Shown piece after piece: positions 1 through 11,823 of a stretch of DNA of 64,000 nt. The notes under the pieces are model-generated. The model was given only the letters and a program-made list of their open reading frames with translations. It had not been told where the DNA came from and made no database searches. Source of the DNA: Turritopsis dohrnii (lineage: Eukaryota; Cnidaria; Hydrozoa; Anthoathecata; Oceaniidae). Made by a program: the position numbers and the translations under genes. Where the stretch lies: positions 186,001 to 250,000 of the forward strand of contig BQMF02000416.1 of assembly GCA_027922465.2 (NCBI GenBank), given 5' to 3'. Within the stretch, counting starts at the first letter, position 1. Each line of letters opens with the position of its first letter.

Positions 1-52
1 ATCGATATCTCAGGATATGAAGAACATTTGGGAGACAGGAAAGCACCTTCAC

Positions 53-269
53 CGACGAGAAATAAAGCCCACGATGATGAAGACATGAAGAACAACTGCT
101 CCGATTAGAATTCATGGTATCAGCGACGAGAAATAAAGTCCATGGTAACGAAGACATAAAGAACAACTGCTCCGATTCAAATTGATGGTATCAACGACGA
201 GAAATAAAGTCCACGGTGCTGAAGACATGAAGAGAAGACTAACTGCTTTTATTCAAATTGATGGTATCG
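53..269. repeat. Three tandem copies of a 71-bp repeat
   Basis: Each copy begins with the word cgacgagaaataaag, at positions 53, 124 and 195, so the spacing is exactly 71 bp. Copies share gaagacat(g/a)aag and a ggtatca tail. The third copy is the most diverged. No reading frame runs through it convincingly. The array may continue to the left of the window. Confidence 0.85.
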
Positions 270-1651
270 AATAATTTGTCAGAAGAATGGTTCCATTCCA
301 ATCCATCTGCTTCTTATTTTACTTTGATAGATTGTATGTTATAGACCTTTATACTTCGAGGGTACGTGACTAGGGGGTTTTTCGCTGCCGGCTTAGCCAC
401 ATATTTTAAATGTATATACGTACAGTACGGATACGATCTAATTACGTCATTCCTTGTTTGGATCTGAGGATACAATGAAACAGTAAGAGTTGCTAATGTT
501 TGAAAGAGGGAATAAAAACATAGATATCGCATACACTGTGAACAGACTGTGAACCAATATCAAATTTTACCGTGAAATGTTGTTGTTTTCTAATCAAGAG
601 TGAATATTAGTCGAACAGGTTAATTATGTACACATTTACTTAATAATGCAGCACAGATGTTGCTAATATAATATTCCATTGTTTTGATACCTCCCCATCC
701 AAAATTATGCAGTTATGAAGGTTATTCGATGTTTTCCCGAGTCAGACTCGTTAATTGCACGATTGTTAAAATGTTTTGACAATTATAAGACAAAAAGCAC
801 TCCTAACCAAAACAAAACTTTATTTTCAACAAATAATCTCACAAATTTTGAAATTCTTACATTGGTTTTGAAATTTTTCTAACGAAACAATCAAAATCGA
901 TAACATACGATGAAAATCGATACGCACGATAACCGTAACTTTGAGGCCTAATTACTCGAAAACTGCAGGTGGAAAACTTGGGAACTTTTCGAATTTGAAA
1001 TCTACTCACTGAAAAACGCCAAAAACAGGAAAATCAGTTGGTTCTGAGAGGGAGGTCACGAAAAGTATTTTCCAGAGCTTTTTTTATGTGATGGATCATG
1101 GTCTAAATCACAGGAAATCTATATGCAGCTATTGCAAATAAATTCTACAATGTAGAAAGGGCATTAACAAAACTCAAACCTGTGCTCATGACGTATAACA
1201 AAATTTTTTAGAAATAAAAATGGATGTCTTATTTACTATATACATATTCCTATTTTTGCGTTCTTTTCTTGTTCCCAGTCTTTTCCTTTTCACATTTTTC
1301 TACCATCAATGGCTCCAATATATACTTAACCAAACGTATCAGTTTTACGTCGTCGGAGCTGTTGTTTCCCATGCAACTGACGGCGTCGTTACCCATCTGC
1401 TCGTCTGACATTATTATATTTACTGAATAATGTAAAAATAAAATCAAGAAATGCATATGTCTTGCATCGATTCATTGAACGGGAATGGTGTCGAAAAAGC
1501 AGAGCAAAATAGAGGAAGTCATCTTCCAATGATTTAATCTTTCTCTAAGCATTTTTAAAACAGGTAGATATGGTTATTCGAAAATGTTTCCCATGAAAAA
1601 TATTTTGTTCTTATTGTCTTATCACTCCTTCTTCTTGACTGGAACGGCCTC
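270..1651. other. Non-coding AT-rich stretch
   Basis: Only short opposing ORFs occur here, with no domain similarity, no splice structure and no codon pattern. I see no gene, tRNA or recognisable mobile element in this stretch. Confidence 0.5.
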
Positions 1652-1771
1652 CCAGTGGGCAAAATCGTCAAAAAATCACTGTGACGGAGAGCATTTTTAG
1701 TGAAATTGTCGGTAGATTTCTATAGAAATGCATTCCATCGCAAAGATTTTTTAATAAATGTGCCGGCTGGC
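1652..1771. mobile_element. Short TIR element (MITE), family with CAG(T/C)GGGCA ends
   Basis: The element runs from ccagtgggcaaaatcgtc to tgccggctgg. It matches, in reverse orientation, a second copy at 10780-10896: both share the cagtgggcaaaatcgtcaaa end and an internal atttctatagaaatgca word. Two copies with matching ends and about 117-120 bp length show a mobile family. Too short to encode anything. No clear target duplication was found here. Confidence 0.6.
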
Positions 1772-2129
1772 CTGTTTTCATCTTGATGCCCCACACTTTA
1801 GTACAGATATAATCTTGAAATTAAGAAGCATGAAAAGGGACGATAACGATTGGTTTGTGCTAGGAAAAATGCGCAAAATGAAAAATTGGTGTCTCTTTAC
1901 TCCCAGGCTTTTGTTATTCCCGATAAGTGAAACTATGATAAACCTTTTGAGAAGTTGAAGCATTTTTGACGTCATCAAATGACTGGACTTAACATATTTT
2001 TCGAAAAACTGAAACAGGGCTCGTTTTGAAAAATATTGAAATATTTGAAATTTAAAGTTTCAACAGAAAATGGAGGGATACACTTCCGCGCTAACATCGG
2101 TACTTTCCTATCTCTAGGGAGGCTTTCTT

Positions 2130-3376
2130 TGGGTCAATCTGATGGAGGAATCTAATTCTACGGACTCGATTTGACTGGTAAACATGTATGGTAATTCTTA
2201 TATTTTCGTATAGGCGTCCCAATAAGGATCCAAGCCAATTACCACTATATAACACCCCTCTGTAGGCGTCGCCCGGAAGCCATTATTCATTTGTACAGCT
2301 TAAACAACGCTGTCTTTGATCAATCTAATGCCAGAAATGAATTCTGCGACCTCGATTTTCTAGGTGTACATGTATGCTATGTCATATAAGTCCCTGTGGA
2401 TACCACAAAAAGTCAACCCCTTTACCCCTATAATGCCCCGGCCTATAGAAGTCGGCTGTAAGCCATTATTTGTTTGTATAGCTCAAAGGAGGCTTTCTTT
2501 GGTCAATCTGATGGCAAAATCGAATTTTACGGAACCGATTTGACTGGTAAACATGTATGGTATGTCCTATAAGTCTGTATAATAGGGGTGCCAATAAAGA
2601 TCCAAGCCCCTTACCCCTATATAATGCTACCCTATAGACGTCGCCCGGAAGCCATTATTGGCTTGTACAGCTCAAACAACGCTGTCTTTGTTCAATCTGA
2701 TGCCAGAAATGGCTTCTGCGGCTACGAATTTATAGGCATACACGTATAGTATGTCATATAAGTCCCTGTGGAGGCCACATAAAAGGAGTCAACCCCTTTA
2801 CCCCTATATTGGGCCATCCTATAGACCTCGCCAGTAAGCCATTATTCATTTGTACAGCTCAAACGAGGCTGTATTTGGTCAATCTGATGGTAGAATCCAA
2901 CTTTACGGACTCCATTTGCCTGGTAAACGTATATGGGATATCCTATATGTCCAAATATGGGTTCCAATAAAGACCAAAGCCCTATACCCCTATATAACGC
3001 CATCCTATAGACGTCGCTCAGAAGCCATTATTCCCTTGTACTGCTCAAACAACGCTGTCTCTGTTCAATCTGATGCCACAAATGGATTTCGCTGCCTCTA
3101 TTTTTTAGGTATACATGTATGGAATAACATATAAGTCCCTATGGGTGCCACAAAATAGTGTCAACCCCATTACCCCTATATTGTGCCAGGCTATATAGGT
3201 CGCCCGTAAGCCATTATTCGTTTGCATAGCTGAAAGGAGGCTGTCTTTGGTCAATCTGATGGCAGAATCGAATTTTACAGAACCGATTTGATTGGTAAAC
3301 ATGTATGGTATATCCAATATGTCCGTATAGGGGTCCCAATAAAGATCCAAGCCCCTTACCCCAATATAACGCCACC
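2130..3376. repeat. Dimeric satellite array, left block
   Basis: Alternating A (caacgctgtctttg) and B (gaggctgtctttgg) half-units of about 185 bp make a period of about 370 bp. B landmarks lie at about 2131, 2490, 2866 and 3237; A landmarks at about 2302, 2682 and 3051. Half-units share ctatagacgtcgcccggaag, the cattattcgtttgtacagct word and ggtaaacatgtatgg. The block stops at 3376 where a DNA transposon is inserted, and resumes at 10015. Confidence 0.9.
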
Positions 3377-4077
3377 TAGTTGAGGGAGATTTGTTCCATT
3401 TTTTAAAGTCGCTCGATTTTTTTAGTTAAAGCACTTGTTATACATTTTTGGAAAGTTTAACCTATTAGCTTTTGAATTTACTTTGGTTCCAATTTCTTTT
3501 CGGACACTAGTGTATTTCACAGACCAGAGTAAAAAATGACCGAAAATCACCAAAATCTTAATAACTCAAAAACTCTTTGTGATATAAACATGAAATTTGA
3601 TACAGATGATTATCATCATAAAACGCAACTGTTTGCGAAATTGCATTTCAATACCTCAAACGGAGACTATTTTACAGACCAAAATCAAAATTTAACGTTT
3701 TGGTCAGTAAAATAGGCGTTTTTCGGCCAATATTTTTCAAATTATGTATATTGACAGAAATTAATGTTTTACATCTTTGCTGAAAATTTGAAGTGATTTG
3801 CACTTCTAGATCAAGAGTTATGAGCCGGTCAGTATATAATTCTACATTATTTTACAGCAAAAAAAACAGAAAATACGTACAAATGGATGTATTATAAACT
3901 ATCTAATCCCATAAAATGCTGTAAGAATTTTTTGTAGACCCTCTTTGTTATACATGTTTGGAAAGTTTAACCCATTAGCTATCGAATTTTTCGGACGCTG
4001 CTGTATTTTACAGACCAGAATGATAAATGTCCGAAAATCATTAAAATCTAACTGAAAAACTATTGGTCACATGGACA

Positions 4078-5280
4078 TCAGGTTTCTAAATCATCATTGA
4101 TGCTGTGCGAATTCAAACTTTCAGATACCAATTCGTTTTCACAATCTGAACACTGGCATATCTCTGAACATTTGAGGTTATTTTTCTTACACTTGCATCG
4201 ATTGTCAGCACATTTAACTGTCTTGCAATGACATACAGTTAAATTAATGATTGACTGTGGTGCAGGTAATAATGTAGTTGTCACCGGTTCAAAACATCCA
4301 TCGGTATCTTTTTTCCATCCAAAGTCAACCGGATCTTGTATGTCTGAAAAGAAATGTGTGATTGTTTCTAAACTGACGAGATATAGTGAGCACGAAGAGA
4401 CTTTTGTCGAAATGCCTCTAAAGTGGGTGGTAGTTTGTGTGAGTCTGCCTGTTTCTTTGAAAACATCCTCCAACGAAGATCAGCGAGGGTTTGAATTCCT
4501 TGTGGTACTTTATTTCTCCAGTAGAGCTGTATAACAAACATTTTAAGTGATTTCACTACTGTAGATGATAGTTCAGAGCTACTACCAAGTTGTAAAAATC
4601 CTTCGAGTATATTACTATCCACAGATAAGAACGTTTCCCAGCAAGAAAGTTTCGTATAGCCCAAAAATCTAGTTTGGTCGCATCCCGAAATAGCGTGGAA
4701 ACCTAACAAAGCTTTACAAGCGTTCAAGGGTAGCTGAGTATGAATTTTACGGAGTGCAAATTCACGGTTGATTGTTTTGAATATAGTCGAGCTACACAAG
4801 CTTTCGAAATAATGTAGAAGAATCAGTAGCACATCCGTGTCAGAGCAAAGGATTACTAATTCTGAAAACGGGTCTCTCTTCGTGACATCAATAGCGTGAA
4901 GCACTATTCCTGTGTCTGCTTCTTCGTGATTGTAGTTGAACAGTTGCTCGTCGAGGTCAGACATACTAGTTGTCACGTTTCCATTCAAAACAAGATCGCA
5001 TTCCTTTAAGAGATGTTGGCTAAGCTTACCAATTAGATATTTAGTCAATTCTTGTTTCGTCTCGATGGAAGCCAAAAAGTCTTTTGTTTCAAGATGTTCA
5101 ATTTTGGTTGAGTCTAAAACTTTATACTGCACTGATGAACGGCCTTTAGTGCGACTCGACCTTGCTTTATTCTTCAAGGAATCGTGTTTATAATAATCAA
5201 ATATTACACGAACTTCATGAAATTCTGCTGTCTCCTTGTCGATAATTTCGAGAAAGCATTTGGCGAAATCGGCACAGCTC
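4078..5280 (-). pseudogene. Broken FEN1/PIN-like nuclease with CXC domain, transposon-encoded
   Basis: Two overlapping reading frames (5177-4368 and 4473-4078) together form one protein. Continuity is lost by a 1-nt shift near 4370-4395. The open frame reaches back to the TIR edge near 5280. Visible motifs, in order, are: FDYYKHDSLK followed by basic residues, resembling FEN1 motif II; HEEADT, resembling the FEN1 Glu pair; CSDTDVLLIL, resembling the D-x-D pair; and GCDQTRFLGYTKL, resembling the last Asp plus the helix-turn-helix. A tesmin/TSO1-like Cys-rich domain (CHCKTVKC...CKCKKNNLKC...CQCSDC) follows. The first acidic motif is missing, so the N-terminus is deleted. It is homologous to exons 7-8 of the gene at 41716-47778. 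The FEN1 assignment is my inference from motif order. Confidence 0.75.
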
Positions 5281-5429
5281 GAAAAATATTGGCCAAAAAA
5301 CGCCTATTTTACTGACCAAAATGTGAATTTTGCTTTTGGTCTTTAAAATAGCCTCCGTTTGAGGTATTGGAATGCAACCAAATTTCATGTTTATATCACA
5401 AATAGTTTTTGAGTTATCAAGATTTTGGT

Positions 5430-5546
5430 TGTAATAAAGCGTGTTTCTTCTTTTATTTTATATCTTAATATATTTAGCATACAAAACGTAAGATATGTAC
5501 AAGGTAAGATGTGTACAATGCAGAACAGAGCAAGTGAGATATCACA
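5430..5546 (-). repeat. 3' LTR of the Gypsy element
   Basis: 117 bp, the same base for base by eye as the copy at 9731-9847. In element sense it begins TGTGATATC, contains an AATAAA-type signal and ends TTATTACA. The outer flank is TTGGT. Confidence 0.95.
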
Positions 5547-5656
5547 TCTCCCCCTTTCTGTAAAAATAAAACATAACCCTAAGTAAAAATAAGAATATCA
5601 GACCAGCTGATGCGACATGTCCATGTATGTAAAGTTAAATTGACAAGTCCGTTATT

Positions 5657-8600
5657 TTAAATTTCATATTTGTTTACTGATTGTCTATTTCGTTTTGGAT
5701 AAGTTTTACTTTCGTTTCTTTCTTCTTGCTTGTGCACATCGTTCTTTTCTTCTCGCTGGTGTACTCCATTTCCTCCTTTTCGTTTTTTGAAAAAGGAACA
5801 ATTTCTCGAATATCTCCTTCCGTACTCTGATTCAACAGTAATCATAGTCCCTTTTACATCTACGACGGTGAAATTGGATTTATAAAAGTGACTATCAAAT
5901 TTCGAATTTTTCGAGTCTCTCTTCATAATTACTTGATCTCCAATGTTGAAGTTGACGTCATTTGATGTTGGCTGATATCGTGAAGACTTTTCGTATTGAC
6001 GGTCCTGGTTGTTTTTTACGTTTGTGTAGAAAGGTGACGTTTGTTGTTGTTGTTGAATGTCAGGAATATAATTGCGAATTTTTCGATTGAAGAAGAGTTG
6101 CGATGGTGGGTAGCCAGTTGTAACGTGATCAGTGTTGCGATAGTTGATCAGCATATGGCGAAGTTGTTCTCTCCAATTTTTGTTTTCGGAGATGGACGTT
6201 CTTATGCATTTGTTTATGTTTTGCATAAAACGTTCAGTCAATCCATTGGCTCTAGGCCACAGAGGTGTGATCTTCTTATGCTTAATACCTCTGGATTTAA
6301 AAAATAGTTTTATTTCAGTACTATTCCACGGAGGTCCATTGTCGGTCAGCATAGAATTTGGAAAACCATAAAGCGCGAAGATTTCATTGAGTCTATTTAT
6401 AACACTGGTTGCTGTTGTAGTTGTCATGACTTCCACGATTGGGTAACGGCTAAAATAATCGATGATGACTAAAAGTTTCTTTCCATTTGGTGTTGGTCCA
6501 TAAAAATCAGCTCCTGTCTCGTCCCATGGCGATTTTGGCAATTCTGTACGGTTAATGGGTGGTGCACGGTTTGGTTTGGACACACGTTGACATTGCTGAC
6601 AATTGTTGACGGCGGTTTCTATGTCTTTATCCATTTGGAACCAGAAGCATTTTGAACGGAGGTGCTGTTTTGCTTTAATGATTCCCAGGTGTCCCTGGTG
6701 TGCGAGTGAGATAATCCGTTGGCGAAGCGATGTTGGAATTACTATACGATGTTCACGAAGAATTATGCCGTTTTGTACACAAAGTTCATGTTGTAATTTC
6801 TTGTAGTTTCGGGTGGTCGGATGACGATCAAAATTTCCTGTTTCGATAGCATTCATAAGTTCGATTAAATCTGGGTCGTTCAATGTTGCTGTACGAATTT
6901 CATCAATTGTTAAAGTTTTTGGTAGTGATAAATTCTGAATGAAGCTAACATAGTTTTCTGTAACTGTGTTTGTTGTTTCTTTCGGCTTTGGTAAGTTTTT
7001 GATTCTCGAAATAAAGTCACTTATATTCTCTCTTCCAAGGTGGTACATAATGTTGAAACGATAAGGTAGAAGACGTAACTGCCAACGTTCGATACGGGCG
7101 CTTGGTTTAGCTTTGGGTCCAAAGATGAATTCCAGTGGTTTATGGTCGACACGTACATCAAATTCGGTTTGATACAAATATAAATGAAGTTTTTCTATAC
7201 ACCACACAAGTGCGTATGCTTCTTTCTCTATTGTACTGTACTTCTTTTCACAATCTCGAAGGGCGGTTCCGACATACTGGACAGGGCGTTCGTGTCCGTT
7301 CTCGTCTTCTTGAAGCAGGATTCCCCCTATGGCGTCATTGGAAGCATCGGTTACTAAAATGCTTTTCTTGTTAGGATCGAATAATTTAAGAACTGTTGTA
7401 CTGGTGAGTTCATGTTTGAGAATGTCGAATGCTTGTTGGTGGTTATCAGTCCATATGAAATGTACGTTCTTCTTCAGAAGTTCACGAAGAGCAGCTGTTT
7501 TCGATGAAAATTCAGGAATGAATCTCGATAGATGGGTGCAAAGTCCTAAGAATGATCTTAGTTCGCTGACGTTCGATGGTGGTGATGCATTTTTCAAGAT
7601 GTCGATTTTGGCTGGATCAGGTTTGATACCATCTTTCCCGATGATAACACCATAAAATTTAGTTTCGGGTAGGAAAAATTTGCATTTCGGTTTGTTTACC
7701 GTGAGGTTGGCCTTTTTAATATGTTTGAACAAACCTTCCAGATCTTCCGCATGATTCTCGTTATTTGGTGAATGGACGATGATGTCGTCACTAATGAATT
7801 TTACTCCATGTAGTTTTCCGAGTCGACGTTCCAATGCACGTTGGAAAATTTCGCTGGCGTTCGAAATTCCAAAACACAGTCTATTGTAACGATAAAGTCC
7901 TTTTTCGGTGATAAATGTAGTAAGGTTTTTCGATTCTTCCGATAATTCAATTTGGTTGTACGCGTCACGAAGATCGATTTTTGAAAATACCTTTGAACCA
8001 CTCATTTCGTCGAGCAGACAGTCAAGGGTCGGTATCGGAAATGTCTCTCTCTTGATAGCTTTGTTTATTTCTCGAGCGTCTAGACATACTCTTATATCTC
8101 CGTTAGGTTTGGGTGTCGCTACGATATTGCTGATCCATGGTTGAGGTGTGTTAACTGGTTCTATTATTCCATTTCTTTCTAGTTCATCAAGTTTTTCTTG
8201 TATTCTCTTACGAAGATGAAAAGGTTGACGTCGAAGCTTTTGTGCGACAGGTTCGGCATTCTTATTTATAAATAAATCACATTTATAATCTCTCAATCTT
8301 CCTACACCTTGAAAAATTCCTTTGTACTTACAAGCGAGTTTATTGATTACTATATTGTTTTTATTTGAAGAATTCACCACCGTTGCGACTTTTGCGACTT
8401 GTAATAAATTCAAACTTTGGCACATTTCGAAACTTAAAATATTTCCACAATCAGGTTTGTTCACGATGTAAATTTCTGTGACAGCGAATCTCTCTTTGGT
8501 TTCCAACGTTGTTTGGAATTTCCCTACTAACGGTAATGGCTCACTTGATCCGTAAGGAAAAAGTTTTGCTTGCGTTTTTCTAATTCTGATCGATGAGTGT

Positions 8601-9664
8601 TTTTGAAGCAAATGTTTATAAGTGTTCTTATCGATTATCGTCACTGATGATCCGGAATCTGCTAACATTTTTATCTTCGTTCCTTTTATTTTGACGTTTA
8701 CCAGTTTTGATTTCGTTTGTTGTACAGTGTTTATTGTAGATTGTCGCTGAATTGAAAAGATTTCCTCTTCAGACGATTCTTCACTTTCTGTATGCACGTT
8801 ATTAATATTTGATGAGTAGCCACGAGGTTTTCCATTGTTCTTATAAGGTGTTTTATTTTGAGCGTTCTGCTTGTTGTGTGAAGAGTGATGTGTTTGTTTT
8901 CTTGATCGACAAACTTTCGACAAGTGATTTAACTTTCCACAGTTATAACATTTTCGTCCCTTCGCAGGGCAAATACTCATATGTCCTGACGTAAAATTGT
9001 CTCCACATTTAAAGCAAGATTTCGACGATTTATTTGGTTCTGATTTAAAATTCTTTCTTCCACTATATTTTCCATGTTGAACTCTGTGAACGGTTTCATT
9101 ATCCTCATGTTTATTAGTTGAACTTTTAATTTCCATTTCTTCGATTTGGGACAGGACGGCTTCGTACTCTTTCCCGATGGATAATACTTTGTCTAACGTT
9201 AAGTTGTTTTCGCTTAAATATTTCTTCTTGAGACGGTTGCTACTACAGGTTGCCACGACAGAATCTCGAATTTCTTCATCTGTATTTGTAAACTCACAGT
9301 GTAATGCTAAGTTCTTTAAACGTGTTATATAACTCGGTATCGATTCATCTTTTTCTTGTCTGGCTTGTTTGAATAGGAAGCGTTCGTAAGTAATGTTTTT
9401 ACGAGGTTGAAAATATTCCTCCAATTTTCTACACGTTTCTGCATAATCATCATTGTCCTCTTTTAGAGTTTTGTAAATTTCTCTTAACTCTCTACCTCCC
9501 AAATGTAACAATAATGCTTTCTGTTGTTTCTTATCAGTAACTCCGGCGGCTACAATATAAATATCTAATTCCTCTTTCTAAAGTAACCACTTTTTGTGTA
9601 AATTTTCTCCATCTTCTGACACAAAAGGTTCCACACAGGATATATTTGTTAATGCTTTTGCCAT
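5657..9664 (-). CDS. Gag-Pol polyprotein of the Gypsy element, one in-frame stop
   Basis: The frame runs from an ATG at 9664-9662 to the stop at 5657, about 1335 codons. A single in-frame TAG at 9578-9580 interrupts it near codon 29; downstream the frame is open for more than 1280 codons. Order: Gag; two CCHC-type knuckles (CFKCGDNF..., CYNCGKLNHLSKVC); protease (LADSGSS); reverse transcriptase (FSKIDLRDAYNQIEL, and FISDDIIVHS in place of the usual YxDD); RNase H (LVTDASNDAIGG); integrase with an HHCC finger (HQGHLGI...CQQC), core Asp residues (GADFYGP, LTDNGPP) and Glu (GLTERF). The element copies itself through an RNA intermediate and integrates the cDNA. The TAG may be a recent mutation, a sequencing error or a read-through codon. 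Confidence 0.95.
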
Positions 9665-9730
9665 ACTTTTTAATCTTAATAACACAATAATTTCAGGAAT
9701 TTAAAACATAATTTTCATCCTCGTCGCCAG

Positions 9731-9847
9731 TGTAATAAAGCGTGTTTCTTCTTTTATTTTATATCTTAATATATTTAGCATACAAAACGTAAGATATGTA
9801 CAAGGTAAGATGTGTACAATGCAGAACAGAGCAAGTGAGATATCACA
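9731..9847 (-). repeat. 5' LTR of the Gypsy element
   Basis: 117 bp, matching 5430-5546. Followed in element sense by CTGGCGACGAGG, the likely tRNA primer site. Outer flank TTGGT repeats the target duplication. Confidence 0.95.
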
Positions 9848-10014
9848 TTGGTGATTTTCGGTCATTTTTTATTCTGGTCTGTAAAATACACTAGTGTCCG
9901 AAAAAAAATTGGAACCCAGGTAAATTCGATAGTTAATAGGTTAAACTTTCCAAAAATGTATAACAAGTGCTTTAACTGAAAAAGTCGAGCGATTTTACAA
10001 ATTGCCCCCTACTA

Positions 10015-10300
10015 ACCCTATAGACGTCGCCCGGAAGACATTAATCGTTTGTACAGCTCAAACAACGCTGTCTTTGCTCAATCTGATGCCAGAAATAAAT
10101 TGTGTGGCCTCGATTTTATAGGTATACATGCATGCTATGTCATATAACTCTCTGTGGACGCCACAAAAGAGTCAACCCCTATATTGCCCCAGCCTATATA
10201 CATCGCCTGTAAGCGATTATTTGCACAGCTCAAACGAGGCAGTCTTTGGTCAATCGGATGGCAGAACCGAATTCTACGGAATCAATTTGACTGGTAAATA
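10015..10300. repeat. Dimeric satellite array, middle block
   Basis: It resumes with accctatagacgtcgcccgg and holds one A and one B half-unit, in the same phase as the left block ended. It is cut at 10300 by the hAT-like insertion. Confidence 0.85.
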
Positions 10301-11823
10301 CAGGGTTCCCACTCATAAGCTACAACCTTTTTTTATGATTTTATGCCAAAAATGCAATATTTTATGATATTTTTATGCCACTTTTGGAGGCCTTAGAACG
10401 CAAGACCGTAAAAAGTTACATTTTTTTACTGAGACATTTTTAGTCTATAGCAAATAAAGAGGGCAGGAAATAAGCTATTATGAAAGCCAACCTTAGTTCA
10501 CTGTCAAAACAACGAAAATATGTAGTGCAATAGTGTTATATATGTCACCTTTTACCACTATCCTATCACTGAATTGGAGTGTGATGTAGTGTAACTTTAA
10601 CCCAATATTCAAGCAATGCAAGTATAGAGTGTTTAGCTGATAAAATGATAGGCCGCTCTAAGTGATTGCCCAATCAATAAAAAAGGCAGTGGAATATAGT
10701 AATATATTGATAGTAGGAAGGTCTAAATGGTCACAACCATGTCAAAAATGTACAAAGTGCTGATACAGTAACTAACACCCAGCGGGCAGATTTGTTGAAA
10801 AATCTCTGCGAAAGAGTGCATTTCTATAGAAATATACAAACTACTTCAATGAAAATTCTCTTCATCACAGTGACTTTTTGACGATTTTGCCCGCTGGGCA
10901 GTAGCTAACAGGGAACGATAGAAAAGAACGTCTTCAGTAAAATACTCATAATAAAAATACTAATCAATAACAATGTAACAAGAAAATCAGATATCAAAAC
11001 TACTAAACTGTCTCAACCTGAGTTTAAAATTGCTTGATTGAATTGCTTAATGTAACAGCCACTTTTATTAAAAAAAACACATGCAGTCCCAGGCTTAATA
11101 TAAGAACGAATATAAAACGAATAAAAGGAGCAAGTTTTTTAGAAGAAACTCCTTCATTTAAAAATAAGCAACAAAACTAAAAAAATACAATTTGTGAAAA
11201 AATTGCTTTGCTTACTCCAGTAAAAATAACTGGTTATCAAATATAAGTAAAGCTAAAGCTAACACAGTACTAAAGATTAAACAGTTAAATAAAATCGAAA
11301 CTACAAATTGGATAAGAACACAAATTGCAACAAGCACAGATTGTGTTCAGATGCCAATAGAACTAAAACGCAAACTAAATACCATAAAAATTAAAAACAG
11401 AAGACGCAGAATACAAGATATAAATAATCAATCAGGCATACAAGTCTACAATTCACTCTCTTTCTTCTTCAACATCTCATAATTTCATAGATTAATAGAA
11501 GCCCAGAACACTACATAATTATACTAAATCTAAAGTAAAATATAATTTCGTAGTCTAGTAGAAGCACAGCACAATAATACTGCAAAAAAGGTACATCTGC
11601 ACAGAATGACGAAAAATGATCTGCTTCGTGAAAGTCATCTCCTATTCAAGGACATGTTATTTGTTCATAGCAGCAAAAAAGTACTGGGAGATGTCACATG
11701 GCTTTTTTATGATTTTTTATGATTTTTTTATGCTTTTAAGCCAATTTTATGCTCTTTTTATGACAACAGGCACTTTTTTCCATTTTTTATGAAATTTTAT
11801 GATTTTATGCCGAGTGGGAGCCC
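10301..11823. mobile_element. hAT-like non-autonomous transposon, about 1.5 kb
   Basis: The left end reads cagggttcccactc and the right end, in reverse, gggctcccactc. A CAGGG-type terminus is typical of hAT elements. The satellite word ggtaaatacgtatgg is split by it, with aaata(c) on both sides, so part of the expected 8-bp duplication was lost at the right end. Both subterminal regions are rich in tttttatgattttatgc words. There is no transposase frame inside. A MITE at 10780-10896 is nested within it. Confidence 0.7.
10780..10896. mobile_element. MITE, second copy of the CAG(T/C)GGGCA family
   Basis: Ends are cagcgggcaga and, in reverse, cagcgggcaaa. It is inverted relative to the copy at 1652-1771. 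Imperfect flanking duplication of cagta(a/g)ctaaca is visible. It lies inside the hAT-like element. Confidence 0.7.

Larger units (their letters stand above)
5430..9847 (-). mobile_element. Gypsy/Ty3 LTR retrotransposon (Mag/Steamer-like), nearly intact
   Basis: Two 117-bp LTRs (5430-5546 and 9731-9847), identical by eye, bound a single gag-pol frame on the minus strand. Both sides carry the 5-bp duplication TTGGT (5425-5429 and 9848-9852). LTR ends in element sense are TGTGATATC and TTATTACA. A purine tract (gaaagggggag, 5547-5557 complement) precedes the 3' LTR, and CTGGCGACGAGGATG, a probable primer-binding site, follows the 5' LTR. Identical LTRs mean a recent insertion. It landed inside the right TIR of the transposon at 3377-10014. 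Short LTRs, one ORF and no envelope gene fit Mag-type elements. Confidence 0.95.
3377..10014 (-). mobile_element. TIR DNA transposon encoding a FEN1-like/CXC protein, split by a Gypsy insertion
   Basis: The left TIR (3377 to about 3750) starts TAGTTGAGGG. The right TIR, read in reverse from 10014, starts TAGTAGGGGG and continues through 9853 and then 5429-5280 once the nested Gypsy is removed. The two TIRs agree over about 370 bp with scattered mismatches and small gaps. The trinucleotide ACC flanks both ends (3374-3376 and 10015-10017), and removing the element restores the satellite sequence gccaccctatagacg, so ACC is the probable 3-bp target duplication. Without the Gypsy the element is about 2.2 kb. 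A partial direct copy of the TIR interior lies at about 3935-4080. Its only coding content is the broken ORF at 4078-5280, so this looks like an internally deleted derivative of a larger element. Confidence 0.8.
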
